From positions 60,704-124,703 of the forward strand of contig NZ_QHJF01000021.1 in assembly GCF_003259225.1 (NCBI RefSeq): a stretch of 64,000 nt of DNA, given 5' to 3'. Positions 9,099 to 19,633 of this stretch are shown here, one piece after another. Each line of letters starts with the position of its first letter. Positions within the stretch are counted from its first letter, which is position 1. A program made the translations under genes and the position numbers. The notes below the pieces were generated by a model. The model saw only the letters and a list, made by a program, of their open reading frames with translations. It was not told the DNA's origin and made no database searches. This DNA is from Marinomonas arctica. Lineage in GTDB: Bacteria; Pseudomonadota; Gammaproteobacteria; Pseudomonadales; Marinomonadaceae.

Positions 9099-9722
9099 AT
9101 GATTAAACTAACCAAAAGACAATCTGACGTACTAGAAACCATTCGCGAATTTATTGGCGAAACAGGGTTTCCGCCAACAAGAGCAGAAATAGCGCGCCGA
9201 TTAGGGTTTAAATCTCCCAATGCGGCTGAAGAGCATCTTAAAGCCTTATGCAAAAAAGGCGCAATTGAGATGCTGTCTGGCGCCTCAAGAGGGATACGCT
9301 TAGTTGAGCGGGCTTCTAATGACGATCTAAAAGAAGACCTTGGCCTGCCTGTCATTGGCAAAGTCGCTGCAGGTTACCCTATTTTAGCCCAAGAGAACAT
9401 CGCCTCACACGTGAACATACCTGCCAGTATGTTTTCACCACAAGCCGACTATTTCTTATCTGTGTCAGGAACCAGCATGAAAAATATCGGCATCATGGAG
9501 GGTGATCTGCTCGCCGTACACAAAACAACCACGGTCCGTAACGGACAAATAGTGGTTGCTCGCATTGGCGACGAAGTCACCGTTAAACGCTTTGAACAAA
9601 ATGGCAAAATTGTTCGCCTGATTCCTGAAAACGAAGAGTTTACAGACATCATCGTTGACCTTGAAAGCGAAGACTTTGCGATAGAAGGTTTATCCGTTGG
9701 CGTGATTCGCCAAGGTATTTAA
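9099..9722 (+). CDS. lexA: SOS repressor LexA
   Basis: Repressor of the SOS regulon; RecA filaments trigger its self-cleavage. The N-terminal winged helix (about 1-70) begins [15 protein letters not shown]. The cleavage site is A91-G92 (VAAGYP); the Ser-Lys dyad is S126 in [14 protein letters not shown] and K163 in EVTVKRF. Length 207 is normal for the family. The Ser region reads GTSMKNIG rather than the common GMSMKDIG, a mild variation that leaves the nucleophile intact. It is divergent from dinG and convergent with the small gene at 9798. Confidence 0.97.
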   Translation: MIKLTKRQSDVLETIREFIGETGFPPTRAEIARRLGFKSPNAAEEHLKALCKKGAIEMLSGASRGIRLVERASNDDLKEDLGLPVIGKVAAGYPILAQENIASHVNIPASMFSPQADYFLSVSGTSMKNIGIMEGDLLAVHKTTTVRNGQIVVARIGDEVTVKRFEQNGKIVRLIPENEEFTDIIVDLESEDFAIEGLSVGVIRQGI

Positions 9723-9735
9723 ACACTCTTCAACA

Positions 9736-9779
9736 CACAAATAAAAAAGCGAAGCTTAAGCATCGCTTTTTTATTTGTG
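9736..9779. terminator. Bidirectional terminator lexA / hypothetical gene
   Basis: Perfect 17-bp inverted repeat (9736-9752 and 9763-9779) with A-runs on one side and T-runs on the other, lying between convergent genes. It can end transcription from both directions. Confidence 0.85.
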
Positions 9780-9797
9780 CTTATATCCGCTCATAAA

Positions 9798-10070
9798 CTA
9801 ATGCAGAATTTTAGGTCGAAATTCTTCATCATCAAGATAATCTGAATCGTCATCAAAAAAGGTGTCTTCAGAATAAACAAAATCAATGCCCGCGTGAAAC
9901 ATGCATTTTGCCAACTCAAAATAACGATTCTTTAGATAAGATCGAGTATCATCTGGGATCTGCAAGATTGCCAAAGGAACGGTTTCCTCACCATCCTCGC
10001 TGGCTGGACGAAGCACGATATCACCATTCTCCAGCTCAACAATTTCTAGGTAGGACTCTTTCATATTCAA
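9798..10070 (-). CDS. Conserved small acidic hypothetical protein
   Basis: Protein of 90 residues, strongly acidic, with no signal peptide or membrane segment. The first half is beta-like (YLEIVELENGDIVLRP). The tail carries the acid cluster EDTFFDDDSDYLDDEE. I do not recognise a named family. A similar small gene lies between topA and lexA in Pseudomonas, as far as I remember, so it is probably a real conserved gene. Its ATG overlaps the stop of the next upstream gene by 4 bp, indicating coupling. Function unknown. Confidence 0.7.
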   Translation of the reverse strand: MNMKESYLEIVELENGDIVLRPASEDGEETVPLAILQIPDDTRSYLKNRYFELAKCMFHAGIDFVYSEDTFFDDDSDYLDDEEFRPKILH

Positions 10071-10537
10071 TACTCTGATGACTCTTCTCTAAAACGCAAA
10101 ACCAACTCAACCAATTTGGTTAAATAAAAACTCACAGACGCTCCGTTATCACTGCCGCGACCAATCAAATTATCACTTTGAACCGGAGAAGACAAAGAGC
10201 CTCGACATTCAAATTGCACCAAATAAGCTTGATTCAGCTGAGAACACCAAGACTCAGGGCGTGAAAACAAATCCGCCAGCTCCGTCAGCACCGGAACCAT
10301 TATCTGTTTTTTTTCAGCCTCGCGTAGCATGCTAGGCACATCCAAAGAACCAGATAATGAATACGTCGTCGACACTTCTTTCAACAAACCATTCAGCGCA
10401 CTTCTTAACTGGAAAATCGCTGAACTTTCCAGGCCGACATTGAGCCATGTTTCTTCACTGATTTGACTTTGCTGAATAAAGCGCCTTGCCGTATCCAGCT
10501 TTTGGTTTGTCAAACTTGCTAAGGTAACACCGCTCAT
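10067..10537 (-). CDS. Hypothetical protein, DUF6586-like
   Basis: Helical cytoplasmic protein of 156 residues. The N-terminal block [10 protein letters not shown] and the segment [14 protein letters not shown] match what I remember of DUF6586 proteins encoded next to topA in pseudomonads; this family assignment is from memory only. The start overlaps the topA stop by 4 bp (ATGA type) and the end overlaps the next gene, so topA and the two small genes form one translationally coupled unit. Function unknown. Confidence 0.65.
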   Translation of the reverse strand: MSGVTLASLTNQKLDTARRFIQQSQISEETWLNVGLESSAIFQLRSALNGLLKEVSTTYSLSGSLDVPSMLREAEKKQIMVPVLTELADLFSRPESWCSQLNQAYLVQFECRGSLSSPVQSDNLIGRGSDNGASVSFYLTKLVELVLRFREESSEY

Positions 10538-13161
10538 TTTTTCTTACCTTCTTCAATCACCCATTTAGAACCAACATAAAACGCCTTCCAACCCGTTGGC
10601 TTACCTTCCTCTTCCGTCATAACGTACTGTTCTTTTGTCTTACGACTGTAACGGATAATAGCAGGACGACCTTCAGGGTCTTTCTTTGGTGCATCCGCAA
10701 AAAAGTGATATTTAGGGTCAATCTGATCCATGTATGGCAACAACTCTTCCACTAATGGCGCACGCGTTTCACGCTTACGAGGAAATTGGCTGGCGGCTAA
10801 AAACAGCCCCGTAGCACCATCACGCAGTACATAATGATCTTCTACCTTCTGGCAAGCCAAATCAGGCATAGGCACAGGGTCCATTTTCGGCGGCGCAGCT
10901 TCACCACTTTTCAGCAGTTTACGAGTGTTTTTGCACGCTTCGTTAGTACAACCAAAATACTTGCCAAAACGGCCCGTTTTAAGCTGCATCTCGGATCCAC
11001 ACTTATCACATTCCAGCGTTGGGCCGTCATAACCTTTTATTTTAAAGGCGCCAGTTTCTACTTCGTAACCAGAACACGCCGGATTATTACCACAAACATG
11101 CAGTTTGCGGTGCTCATCCATCAAATAACTGTCCATCGCCGAGCCACAAATTTTACAACGATGTTTATTGATAAGGGCTTTCGATTCACCCTCTTCGTCA
11201 TCCACCGCAATCGCTTCGTCACCACGTATAAGATTAATCGTTGCCTTACAACGCTCTTTAGGCGGCAACGCATAACCAGAGCAGGACATGAACACACCTG
11301 TGCTGGCAGTACGAATCTGCATTGGGCGAGAGCATGTTGGGCACTCAATATCCGTCGGCGTCGGCTCATTGAGCATCATGCCATCATCAGGCGACTCTGC
11401 TTTAGCCAGTACCGTACTAAAATCCCTATAAAACGCATTCAGTGTTTTAATCCAATCTTTATGGCCTTCAGCAATATCATCTAATTGCTCTTCCATTTGT
11501 GCAGTAAAACTAAAATTCATCAAAGAACTAAAGCTATCCACCAAACGTTCAGTCACAATATCGCCCATTTTTTCGGCATAAAAACGACGATTTTCAACCC
11601 GAACATAACCACGATCTTGAATAGTAGAAATGATAGAAGCATACGTTGAAGGTCGACCAATACCACGCTTCTCCAGCTCTTTCACCAAACTGGCTTCGCT
11701 AAAGCGAGCGACTGGTTTAGTAAAATGCTGCTCAGGCAAAAGCTCTTTAAGATCCAGATATTCTCCCTGACCAACATCCGGAAGAATATTGTCTTCCCCT
11801 TTTTTAGCCACGGTATGCATCGCACGTGTATAACCGTCAAAACGTAGAATGCGCCCTTTGGCTTTAAATTCATAATCTCCAGAAGTAACCGTAATCGTCG
11901 TTGACGTGTACTCTGCAGGTGTCATTTGACACGCCATAAACTGACTGCGAATCAGGTCGTACAATCGATGTGCGTCTTTTTCCATACCTTGCAAGTCGTC
12001 AACACGCACTGTCACGTCAGAAGGACGAATGGCTTCATGGGCCTCTTGCGCGCCTTCTTTACTGCTATAACGAATCGGCTCTTCAGGCAAATACGCTTCA
12101 CCAAAATTAGACAGTATATAACCTCTTAACGCCTCGACTGCATCGACACTCAAATTCGTCGAGTCAGTACGCATGTAGGTGATATAACCCCCTTCATACA
12201 GACGCTGAGCAAGCATCATGGTCTTTTTAACGCCATAACCTAAACGCGTACTTGCCGCTTGTTGCAACGTAGACGTAATGAAAGGCGCAGAAGGCTTACT
12301 GCTTGTCGGTTTGTCTTCGCGGCTGCTAACCAGATATTTGGCATCGTTCAAACGTGCAACATGCTCGTCAGATTGCGCCTTGTTAACGGGACGATATTCT
12401 TTATCTTGATATTTTGCCGCCTCGAATTTGATCACTTCCTTCGAAGGCGTCGCTAGCATCGCATCGAGTTCCCAAAACTCATCAGGAACAAATGCACGAA
12501 TCTCTTTTTCACGCTCTACAATCAGACGCACAGCCACAGACTGAACACGACCCGCAGAAAGACCTCTGGCGACTTTTGCCCAAAGCAAAGGCGACACCAT
12601 AAAGCCAACCACACGATCCAAGAAGCGGCGCGCTTGCTGCGCATTGACTCGGTTCATATCCAATTCAGATGGTGTTTCAAACGCCGCTTTTATGGCTTTT
12701 TTAGTAATTTCATTAAAAACAACACGCTTATAACGACTGTCATCACCACCAATAGCTTCACGCAAATGCCAAGCAATCGCCTCCCCCTCTCTATCCAAGT
12801 CGGTTGCGAGATAGATGGTGTCAGCATTCTTAGCAAGTCGTTTTAATTCGTCGACAACCTTTTCTTTACCCGGCAAAATTTCATAGTGCGCTTTCCAGTT
12901 GTGCTCTGGATCCACACCCATTCTAGAAATTAACTGTTGACGGGATTTACTACTTTTATACTCAAGTTTTTCTTCCGGACTCATCTTACGTGTCAAAGCG
13001 GCTTGCTTTGCGCGCTCTTGAGGCGTAGAGGTGGCAGTTGTACCTGTTGGCAAATCTCGAATGTGTCCTACACTCGATTTAACAATAAAGTCGTTGCCCA
13101 GGTATTTGTTGATGGTTTTCGCCTTAGCCGGCGATTCCACGATAACCAGTGATTTTCCCAT
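10534..13161 (-). CDS. topA: DNA topoisomerase I
   Basis: Type IA topoisomerase that relaxes negative supercoils. The 875-residue protein starts [17 protein letters not shown], the standard Toprim start; the open frame runs 41 codons further upstream without family similarity, so I rejected that extension. The active-site Tyr329 lies in [13 protein letters not shown]. Three C-terminal zinc-ribbon modules are visible: CPTC...C, CKIC...C..C and CDKCGSEM...C. The C-terminal end is lysine-rich. It heads a coupled unit with two small conserved genes and is divergent from the membrane-anchored gene at 13349. Confidence 0.97.
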   Translation of the reverse strand: MGKSLVIVESPAKAKTINKYLGNDFIVKSSVGHIRDLPTGTTATSTPQERAKQAALTRKMSPEEKLEYKSSKSRQQLISRMGVDPEHNWKAHYEILPGKEKVVDELKRLAKNADTIYLATDLDREGEAIAWHLREAIGGDDSRYKRVVFNEITKKAIKAAFETPSELDMNRVNAQQARRFLDRVVGFMVSPLLWAKVARGLSAGRVQSVAVRLIVEREKEIRAFVPDEFWELDAMLATPSKEVIKFEAAKYQDKEYRPVNKAQSDEHVARLNDAKYLVSSREDKPTSSKPSAPFITSTLQQAASTRLGYGVKKTMMLAQRLYEGGYITYMRTDSTNLSVDAVEALRGYILSNFGEAYLPEEPIRYSSKEGAQEAHEAIRPSDVTVRVDDLQGMEKDAHRLYDLIRSQFMACQMTPAEYTSTTITVTSGDYEFKAKGRILRFDGYTRAMHTVAKKGEDNILPDVGQGEYLDLKELLPEQHFTKPVARFSEASLVKELEKRGIGRPSTYASIISTIQDRGYVRVENRRFYAEKMGDIVTERLVDSFSSLMNFSFTAQMEEQLDDIAEGHKDWIKTLNAFYRDFSTVLAKAESPDDGMMLNEPTPTDIECPTCSRPMQIRTASTGVFMSCSGYALPPKERCKATINLIRGDEAIAVDDEEGESKALINKHRCKICGSAMDSYLMDEHRKLHVCGNNPACSGYEVETGAFKIKGYDGPTLECDKCGSEMQLKTGRFGKYFGCTNEACKNTRKLLKSGEAAPPKMDPVPMPDLACQKVEDHYVLRDGATGLFLAASQFPRKRETRAPLVEELLPYMDQIDPKYHFFADAPKKDPEGRPAIIRYSRKTKEQYVMTEEEGKPTGWKAFYVGSKWVIEEGKKK

Positions 13162-13348
13162 TGAACTGTGTAAGCCTTTTATAAAGTAGGTCTGCAAATC
13201 CACGTTGCACGAAGTTTCATCTCTAGGGGCGCTGATATTAAGCAAACACCTTTTATATGACAAGCGATCCCTGTATTGTTTCACATTAAATCTTGCTGAA
13301 CTTAGTATTTCTTATTTAACATACTGAATTCATTGCTTAAGGACAATC

Positions 13349-14101
13349 ATGGCTACCCTTCAAATACTAACAATTGCATTTTTGATCATCATTGTACTTT
13401 TGTCTGTGGTCATTGGATCACGCGCACACCAAAAAGAAAAAGAAATTACGCAGCGACGCGTCAAACAACTACAACTTTCTAATCGAGCAGATCGTGCTGA
13501 GCAACATATCCGCGGTTTAAAGGATATTAACACAGACACCATCGCCACGGATGTACTCTATGATTTCTATCTAGACACACTTCGTGAACTTCTGCAATAT
13601 TCAGATGACCCAGAAAAAATAGAAATCCGCATTGCGACCGCCGAAGAAAATCGTAATAATGATCCACATCCATTTAATCCAGAACCCGAGTTATTCAGCT
13701 TTCAGGAAAAAACCAATTACAGAGAACGCTTAACAAAACTGGCCAAAATGTTACTCTATCTTCGCCGAAAAGGCCGTATCAGTCACTCTCATTACCAAGC
13801 GTGCTATGAGTATCTACGCTGGCTCAACCTCTGGATTCAATTGAATCGCCAAATAGTTCAAGCCAATAAAAACTTTGCCAGTGGCGACATGCGCGTTGCG
13901 CAAACGCTTTACGGCGTCATCTTGTCACACCTTAAATCGGATGCGACAGAGCGACCCGAAAAAAACACCTTAAAAAATTTTGTCACAGATCGAATTAGGC
14001 AAATTTTATCACCCAAACTTGAAGCCATAAAAGACAGTGACAACCCAGAAGAAGTGCTAAGCGAGTTACTGCATAATTTAGAGACACCTAAAAGATCTTA
14101 G
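13349..14101 (+). CDS. Membrane-anchored helical hypothetical protein
   Basis: Protein of 250 residues with one N-terminal membrane segment (about 5-23, ILTIAFLIIIVLLSVVIG). A charged coiled-coil-like stretch follows (about 27-60), then a soluble helical region with Arg- and Tyr-rich pieces (KMLLYLRRKGRISHSHYQACYEYLRWL). The N-in or N-out topology cannot be decided. AAGGACAATC precedes the ATG. No family recognised; Pseudomonas also has an uncharacterised gene beside topA that may be the same family. A hairpin terminator follows directly. Confidence 0.65.
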   Translation: MATLQILTIAFLIIIVLLSVVIGSRAHQKEKEITQRRVKQLQLSNRADRAEQHIRGLKDINTDTIATDVLYDFYLDTLRELLQYSDDPEKIEIRIATAEENRNNDPHPFNPEPELFSFQEKTNYRERLTKLAKMLLYLRRKGRISHSHYQACYEYLRWLNLWIQLNRQIVQANKNFASGDMRVAQTLYGVILSHLKSDATERPEKNTLKNFVTDRIRQILSPKLEAIKDSDNPEEVLSELLHNLETPKRS

Positions 14102-14113
14102 GCAAACAGCAAT

Positions 14114-14143
14114 AAGCGCCGCCACTAAACGGCGACGCTTTTT
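14114..14143. terminator. Terminator hairpin between convergent genes
   Basis: AAGCG-CCGCC, short loop, GGCG-A-CGCTTTTT. It follows the gene at 13349 by 12 bp and covers the stop codon of the convergent gene at 14125, so for that gene the terminator overlaps its coding end. Confidence 0.7.
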
Positions 14144-14613
14144 AACTCTACCAATGAAAAAATCAGCTTTGTCAGTGCCTCTAGCGCCTCTTCGTCTCCA
14201 GCCTCGTTCCAATACAATGTGACATACTCTGGGGTAATTCTTACCGCAGTAAGCAAGTGACCATAACCTTCCAATGTCTTTTTAGACACTTCATTTAATT
14301 CAAAAAATTTACTAGACCACCACCCATCAGCCAAGGCATGATATTTCCATACCTCGAAAGGCAATAACAAAAGCTGCGGCGGCAAAGTAGCAACAGGCTT
14401 TAAGCGATAAAAAGAATAAGCGACTGTTTTTTGTCGGTTGATTGACTTATCCCACTTGTCAGGAAGGTCAATTGATGTAAGCTGAACAGTAAGACCCAGT
14501 TTTCGAGCATGCATACGTAATGCCATGCGTTGACGCTCTTTTTTAGGTGGCATGATCCACAATGCCGACCCCATTAATGATAGTGTAATAAAAATAACAA
14601 TAAGAGCAGTCAT
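14125..14613 (-). CDS. Hypothetical single-pass membrane protein
   Basis: Protein of 162 residues. An N-terminal hydrophobic segment (about 2-22, ALIVIFITLSLMGSALWIM) is followed by PPKKERQRMALRMHARKLG, a basic cytoplasmic-type stretch suggesting N-out/C-in topology. The rest is a mixed fold with several Trp and Tyr (VAYSFYRLKP, WKYHALADGWWS). It resembles small conserved hypotheticals of pseudomonads, but I cannot name a family. The 64-bp gap to the divergent stress-protein gene probably holds both promoters. Confidence 0.65.
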   Translation of the reverse strand: MTALIVIFITLSLMGSALWIMPPKKERQRMALRMHARKLGLTVQLTSIDLPDKWDKSINRQKTVAYSFYRLKPVATLPPQLLLLPFEVWKYHALADGWWSSKFFELNEVSKKTLEGYGHLLTAVRITPEYVTLYWNEAGDEEALEALTKLIFSLVELKSVAV

Positions 14614-14677
14614 ATTTTCATGTCTCTCGAGTTTTCAACTAAAATAAGTTAATCAAGCCAATTTTTGGAGGTGTTCT

Positions 14678-15112
14678 ATGATGTATAACAGAATTCTACT
14701 CGCTGTTGATCTAACCGATGAAAGCATTAAGGTTGCCAATAAAGCTGTCGCATTATGTAAAGCAACCGGCGCAGAACTGACCATACTCCATGTCATTGAG
14801 TCCTTGAACTATGCCTACGGCGGTGATGTACCAATCGACATAACTGACATTCAAGCCCAACTGCAAGAAACCGCCAAAGAACGTATATCCATCCTAGAGG
14901 CCCAGCTTGATGTTCCCGTGAGCGAAAGCTGTATTTCCCAAGGTGGCATAGAAAGCGAAATACACCGTATTGCCGAAGAAAAAAGAGTCGATCTTATTGT
15001 GGTTGGTAGCCATGGCCGTCATGGTCTAGCACTTTTATTGGGCTCTACTGCCAACGGTGTACTGCATGGCGCACCGTGCGACGTACTGGCCGTCAAAGTT
15101 GTGAAAGACTAA
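14678..15112 (+). CDS. Universal stress protein, UspA family
   Basis: Single-domain Usp fold of 144 residues. It starts with the beta-strand NRILLAVDLTDES, and the C-terminal nucleotide-binding motif G-x2-G-x9-G-(S/T) is complete in GSHGRHGLALLLGSTAN, so ATP binding is plausible. GGAGGT lies upstream of two adjacent ATGs; either could start the protein. It is probably a single-gene transcript ending at the strong terminator downstream. Role: stress survival, not assignable further. Confidence 0.92.
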   Translation: MMYNRILLAVDLTDESIKVANKAVALCKATGAELTILHVIESLNYAYGGDVPIDITDIQAQLQETAKERISILEAQLDVPVSESCISQGGIESEIHRIAEEKRVDLIVVGSHGRHGLALLLGSTANGVLHGAPCDVLAVKVVKD

Positions 15113-15135
15113 ACCGACAACGCAAACCACAACAC

Positions 15136-15169
15136 AATAAAAAGGCGATGCTCCCATCGCCTTTTTATT
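15136..15169. terminator. Bidirectional terminator usp / cysS
   Basis: Perfect 15-bp stem (15136-15150 with 15155-15169) with A-rich and T-rich outer parts between two convergent genes. Confidence 0.85.
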
Positions 15170-15210
15170 TATTATAGCCCACTCTTTTGTTCTGCTTTTG
15201 CGAAATACAC

Positions 15211-16593
15211 TTAATGCCTAGTCCAAGTTGTTCCTTCACGACTGTCCAAAAGCTCAATACCTTGACTGGCTAATTCATCACGAATCTCGTCACCGCGCGC
15301 AAAATTCTTATCTTTGCGTGCCTGTGCTCTTTCATCAATCAAAGTCTGTATTGCCGCTTCGCTCAGCCCTTCAGATACCGTACTATTTTGTAAAAAGTAT
15401 TCTGGGTCTTGGTAAAGCAACCCAAGCAATTCCGCCAAAGAACGTAGCTCCGCAGCCAATTTTGATGCCTTATCCGCGTCCTCAGTTTTCGCTTTATTTA
15501 AATCTCGAACCAATTCAAATAAAACAGAAACCGCCACAGCGGTATTAAAATCATCCTTCATAGCCTCTTCGAATCGCGCAGTAAATTCTGTCGATACATA
15601 GGATTCAGCAATGGGCTGGTAACGCAATGCCGTATAAAGACGCTCTAACGCCACTTTTGCGTCGTGCAAACTTTGATCTGAATAATCAATGGCACTGCGA
15701 TACTGACTAGACACCATCAGATAACGAACCACTTCAGGATTAAACTTAGCCAATACATCACGCACTGTGAAAAAGTTACCCAAAGACTTGGACATCTTTT
15801 CGTTATTTACGCGAACCGCACCACAGTGCATCCAGTAGTTAACATAGTCTTTACCGGTTGCCGCTTCTGACTGAGCAATTTCATTTTCATGGTGCGGAAA
15901 CTTAAGGTCAGGACCGCCACCATGAATATCAAAATGACTACCTAGACAGTTCGTCGACATAGCAGAACATTCAATGTGCCAACCAGGACGACCATCACCC
16001 CAAGGTGACGGCCAAGACACTTCGCCAGCTTTCGCTTGTTTCCACAAAACGAAATCTGCCGGGTGCTCTTTCGCCACCTCAACATCAATTCGCGCACCGG
16101 CCAACATATCTTCAAGTTTACGATTATTTAATTTGCCGTAATCTTTGAATTTCGTCGCTCGATAATAAACGTCACCAGAAGCGCCTTGATAAGCAAAACC
16201 TTTATCAATAAGGATTTGCACCATATCGATAATTTCTTGCATAAATTCCGTCGCTTTTGGCTCGCGATTTGGCATTTTGTTTCCAAGGCGCAGTTCATCT
16301 TCGCGCTGTGCTGCAATCATTCGCTCAGTCAAAGACTGGGTTGATTCATTATTCTCTTCAGCACGTTTGATGATCTTGTCATCAACATCCGTAATATTAC
16401 GAACATAATTCAGATCGTAACCAAGATGGCGAATAAAACGCGAAATAACATCGAAGGAAATCATCGCACGTGCATGCCCTATGTGGCAGAAGTCATAAAC
16501 TGTATTGCCACAGACATACATGCCGACTTTGCCTTCAACAATCGGTTTGAAAACTTCTTTTTTACCGCTGAGGGTATTATAAATCTTCAGCAT
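15211..16593 (-). CDS. cysS: Cysteinyl-tRNA synthetase
   Basis: Class I aminoacyl-tRNA synthetase charging tRNA-Cys; 460 residues, the usual length. The HIGH motif is at 37-40 (YDFCHIGHARAM) and KMSKS is in EKMSKSLGNF. Zinc-ligand Cys28 in YVCGNTVYD, together with later GWHIECSAM and HHENE residues, is in place. I chose the ATG at 16593, which starts MLKIYNTLSG; the frame is open 14 codons further upstream but overlaps glnS there. The glnS stop lies 4 bp upstream, so the two synthetases are one transcription unit. Confidence 0.97.
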   Translation of the reverse strand: MLKIYNTLSGKKEVFKPIVEGKVGMYVCGNTVYDFCHIGHARAMISFDVISRFIRHLGYDLNYVRNITDVDDKIIKRAEENNESTQSLTERMIAAQREDELRLGNKMPNREPKATEFMQEIIDMVQILIDKGFAYQGASGDVYYRATKFKDYGKLNNRKLEDMLAGARIDVEVAKEHPADFVLWKQAKAGEVSWPSPWGDGRPGWHIECSAMSTNCLGSHFDIHGGGPDLKFPHHENEIAQSEAATGKDYVNYWMHCGAVRVNNEKMSKSLGNFFTVRDVLAKFNPEVVRYLMVSSQYRSAIDYSDQSLHDAKVALERLYTALRYQPIAESYVSTEFTARFEEAMKDDFNTAVAVSVLFELVRDLNKAKTEDADKASKLAAELRSLAELLGLLYQDPEYFLQNSTVSEGLSEAAIQTLIDERAQARKDKNFARGDEIRDELASQGIELLDSREGTTWTRH

Positions 16594-16597
16594 GCGC

Positions 16598-18271
16598 TTA
16601 ATTTCCTTTTGCTTCGATCTTTGCCCAAGAGTCACGCAATGTTACCGTGCGGTTAAATACCAAACCGTCTTCTTTTAAATCTCGGCAGAAATACCCTTCA
16701 CGCTCAAACTGGAAGCCCTGACCTTTATCAGACGCCACCAATGAAGGCTCAACTTTGGCAGTGGTTAGCACAGTCAAAGAATCTGGATTGATAAAGTCTA
16801 AGAAAGTTTTGTCTTCATAATTCGCGTCTGGCGCTTCATTAACGAACAAACGATCATAAAGATTCACCGTTGCGTCTACTGCATGTTTTGCGCTAACCCA
16901 ATGAATCACACCTTTTGGTTTGTAATCTTCTGGATTCACACCAAGGGTATTTTCATCATAGCGACAAAGCAGCTCGACCACGTCACCGGCTTCGTTTTTG
17001 ATTGCCTCATCACAGGTAATCACGTAACCGCCACGAAGACGAACCGCACCATCCAGTGTCAAACGTTTCCACTTACGAGGTGGCACTTCAGCAAAATCCG
17101 CCGCATCAATGTACAGATCCTTACTAAACGGCACTTCACGCGTACCCGCTTCTTCGTTTTTCGGGTGATTTCCAACTGTGAAGATTTCTTCTTTGTCGGC
17201 AGGATAGTTGGTCAAGGTCACCTTAATTGGATTTAACACCACCATGACACGATTGGCGCTTGCGTCCAAATCTTCACGAATAGCGTGCTCCAGCATGCCT
17301 ACATCCACAACACCGTCAGATTTGGTCACGCCAATACGCTCACAGAAATTTCGGATAGACAACGCCGTGTAACCACGACGACGCAGACCAGAAATCGTTG
17401 GCATACGCGGGTCATCCCAACCATGAACGTGTTTTTCATCCACTAGCTGCTTAAGCTTACGCTTACTCGTCACTGTGTAGTTTAAGTTCAAACGCGCGAA
17501 TTCAATTTGCTGCGGATGCGCTGTATTTAATGTTTCTAGTACCCAATCGTACAATGGTCGGTGATCTTGGAATTCCAGCGTACAAACAGAATGCGTAATA
17601 TTTTCCAATGCATCGGACAAGCAATGTGTGAAGTCGTACATTGGGTACACGCACCACTTATCACCCGTTTGATGATGGTGCACATGGCGAACGCGATAAA
17701 TGATAGGATCACGCATGTTAATATTTGGGCTAGCCATATCAATTTTGGCACGCAAAACCACTTCACCATCTTTGTACTTACCGTCTTTCATGTCCATGAA
17801 AATGGCCATGTTTTCTTCTACGGTACGGTCACGGAATGGACTGTTCTTGCCGGGCTCTTTCAACGTGCCACGGTATTCACGCATCTGCTCTGCGTTTAGC
17901 TCACAAGCATAGGCCTTACCGGCCTGAATAAGCTGAACCGCAAAATCGAATAGCTCGTCAAAATAGTCCGAGGCAAATTTAGGCTCACCGCTCCACTGGA
18001 AGCCAAGCCATTCCACATCACGCTTAATAGACTCTATGTATTCAACACTTTCCTTCTCAGGGTTGGTGTCATCAAAACGTAGATTACATTGACCGTTGTA
18101 ACGCTGCGCTAAGCCAAAGTTAAGGCAAATGGATTTCGCATGACCAATGTGTAAGTAGCCATTTGGCTCAGGTGGAAAGCGAGTAAGAACCTTACCGCCA
18201 TGCTTACCTGATTCGTTATCTTTATCAATGATTTGGGTAATAAAATTACCTGGTTTAGACGTTTCTGACAT
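16598..18271 (-). CDS. glnS: Glutaminyl-tRNA synthetase
   Basis: Class I synthetase charging tRNA-Gln; 557 residues. Starts [16 protein letters not shown], with the HIGH element in [16 protein letters not shown] and the KMSKS equivalent in TVTSKRKL. The C-terminal beta-barrel anticodon-binding domains follow (segments [18 protein letters not shown]). The frame extends 50 codons upstream without family similarity. The cysS-glnS-ppiB-lpxH neighbourhood is typical of pseudomonads; here queC and queE have come between glnS and ppiB. Confidence 0.97.
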   Translation of the reverse strand: MSETSKPGNFITQIIDKDNESGKHGGKVLTRFPPEPNGYLHIGHAKSICLNFGLAQRYNGQCNLRFDDTNPEKESVEYIESIKRDVEWLGFQWSGEPKFASDYFDELFDFAVQLIQAGKAYACELNAEQMREYRGTLKEPGKNSPFRDRTVEENMAIFMDMKDGKYKDGEVVLRAKIDMASPNINMRDPIIYRVRHVHHHQTGDKWCVYPMYDFTHCLSDALENITHSVCTLEFQDHRPLYDWVLETLNTAHPQQIEFARLNLNYTVTSKRKLKQLVDEKHVHGWDDPRMPTISGLRRRGYTALSIRNFCERIGVTKSDGVVDVGMLEHAIREDLDASANRVMVVLNPIKVTLTNYPADKEEIFTVGNHPKNEEAGTREVPFSKDLYIDAADFAEVPPRKWKRLTLDGAVRLRGGYVITCDEAIKNEAGDVVELLCRYDENTLGVNPEDYKPKGVIHWVSAKHAVDATVNLYDRLFVNEAPDANYEDKTFLDFINPDSLTVLTTAKVEPSLVASDKGQGFQFEREGYFCRDLKEDGLVFNRTVTLRDSWAKIEAKGN

Positions 18272-18392
18272 GTTTGATGTAAGTCCCGATAAGTGTTGGT
18301 CTAACAATATTGTTACTTTGACCGGTAAGTATATAGTATTTAAGTTTGCATGGGATATTGAGCAGAAACTCTTTTCAGTGTTTTTCTCTTTT

Positions 18393-18593
18393 TTATAAAG
18401 AAAATCCGTATTTCGCCACAAAGAAAACCAAAACGCCCACTTGAATGGTCAACAACTGTTGCTGACGCCAAACACCGAAAACGAAAGCCGCGAGCGCACC
18501 AAGCAACCAAGGATTAGACAATGAGAAATCTATGTACTGATTCGGCATCAGCGTCATAGGGGTGATAATGGCGGTCAAAACGGAAACTGCGAC
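18393..18593 (-). pseudogene. Remnant of azlD (branched-chain amino acid exporter subunit)
   Basis: An open stretch of about 66 codons resembles the C-terminal half of AzlD: VSVLTAIITPM, then SNPWLLGALAAFVFG, then [16 protein letters not shown]. An in-frame TAG at 18594-18596 precedes it, and there is no start codon with a ribosome site. Full AzlD is about 105 residues and normally follows azlC. Neither the first half of azlD nor any azlC is present, so this looks like the leftover of a deletion between glnS and queC. A short functional gene from an internal TTG or ATG cannot be fully excluded. Confidence 0.6.
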
Positions 18594-18801
18594 CTAATTA
18601 ACACACAAAAAGCCGAAAGAGTGGCATTATAGGTGACGGCGCTCAAAGATGAAATTGACTGTAAACCCTTATTTTTACTCTCGCCCTTTATACTGTCTTA
18701 TGCAGAGTTTCCTAGTTTGGTATCTCGCGCTTCTGTTATACTCCAGCGCTTTATTAACCTTGTCTTTTTTCATTCAAAAAGACCTTTACGAGGACACAAA
18801 C

Positions 18802-19461
18802 ATGTCTGAAAAAGCCGTCGTTGTGTATTCAGGAGGAATGGATTCTTTCACTGTTCTGAATACGGCCATTCAAAACGGATTGGATGTTTATGCTTTATCT
18901 TTTAACTACGGACAAAAGCACAGCAAAGAACTCGAGGTTGCCGCACAGGTATGTCGTGAATTAGGCGTTTCTCATAAAGTGGTCGACATTACGGCAATCA
19001 ACAGTTTAATGGCAAACTCATCGCTCACCGGCGATGCTGAAATCCCGGAAGGCCATTACGAAAGCGACAGTATGAAGTCAACCGTAGTACCAAACCGTAA
19101 TATGGTCTTACTCTCCATGGCCATTGCTTATGCGGTGTCATTAGAGGCTGGCAAAGTCTATTACGGCGCGCACTCTGGCGACCACCACATTTACCCAGAT
19201 TGTCGCCCTGAATTCGTCGAGGCCATGAACGCGGTATCAAAAATAGCAAACTATCAATCCGTTGAAATCGTCACACCGTTTTTGCATTCTTCAAAAGGCG
19301 AGATTTTAAAAGCAGGATTAAGCATGAATCTTAACTATGCCAATACCTGGACCTGTTACAATGGCCGAGAAAAATCGTGTGGCAAATGTGGCGCCTGTAA
19401 CGAACGCCTAGAAGCGTTTGCAGAACAAGGCAAAACAGATCCACTAGAATACGAAGGGTAA
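18802..19461 (+). CDS. queC: 7-cyano-7-deazaguanine synthase QueC
   Basis: Converts 7-carboxy-7-deazaguanine to preQ0 with ATP and ammonia, in queuosine synthesis. 219 residues. The PP-loop ATPase motif SGGMDS is at 10-15. The C-terminal zinc site consists of four Cys in [32 protein letters not shown] precedes the ATG; the frame is open 51 codons upstream but that part is hydrophobic and unlike the family. A sigma-70-like pair, TTGG...TATACT, lies near 18717-18744. queE follows after 172 bp on the same strand. Confidence 0.96.
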   Translation: MSEKAVVVYSGGMDSFTVLNTAIQNGLDVYALSFNYGQKHSKELEVAAQVCRELGVSHKVVDITAINSLMANSSLTGDAEIPEGHYESDSMKSTVVPNRNMVLLSMAIAYAVSLEAGKVYYGAHSGDHHIYPDCRPEFVEAMNAVSKIANYQSVEIVTPFLHSSKGEILKAGLSMNLNYANTWTCYNGREKSCGKCGACNERLEAFAEQGKTDPLEYEG

Positions 19462-19633
19462 CCACAGAGTTAAACCCAAAACTTAAACTGATTTTAGTGT
19501 GTTTGCTTTAATGCGAGTTGGCTTTTGTTCCACAAATGACCAGTTTCGCCATTAAATTATCAACTAAAGTTATAACCCTTACCTCGACTGTTTTTCGAGA
19601 TGCTGCTTGTCAGTATGTAATAGGTATAACCCA

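Noticed and set aside
13162..13284. 41-codon upstream extension of topA, and similar extensions of glnS, queC, acnB, rne, cysS and umuC
   Set aside because: The added residues do not resemble the families, and the internal ATGs give the standard N-termini.
18600..18801. preQ1 riboswitch before queC
   Set aside because: I could not find the short pseudoknot with its A-rich tail; only a promoter-like pair is visible.
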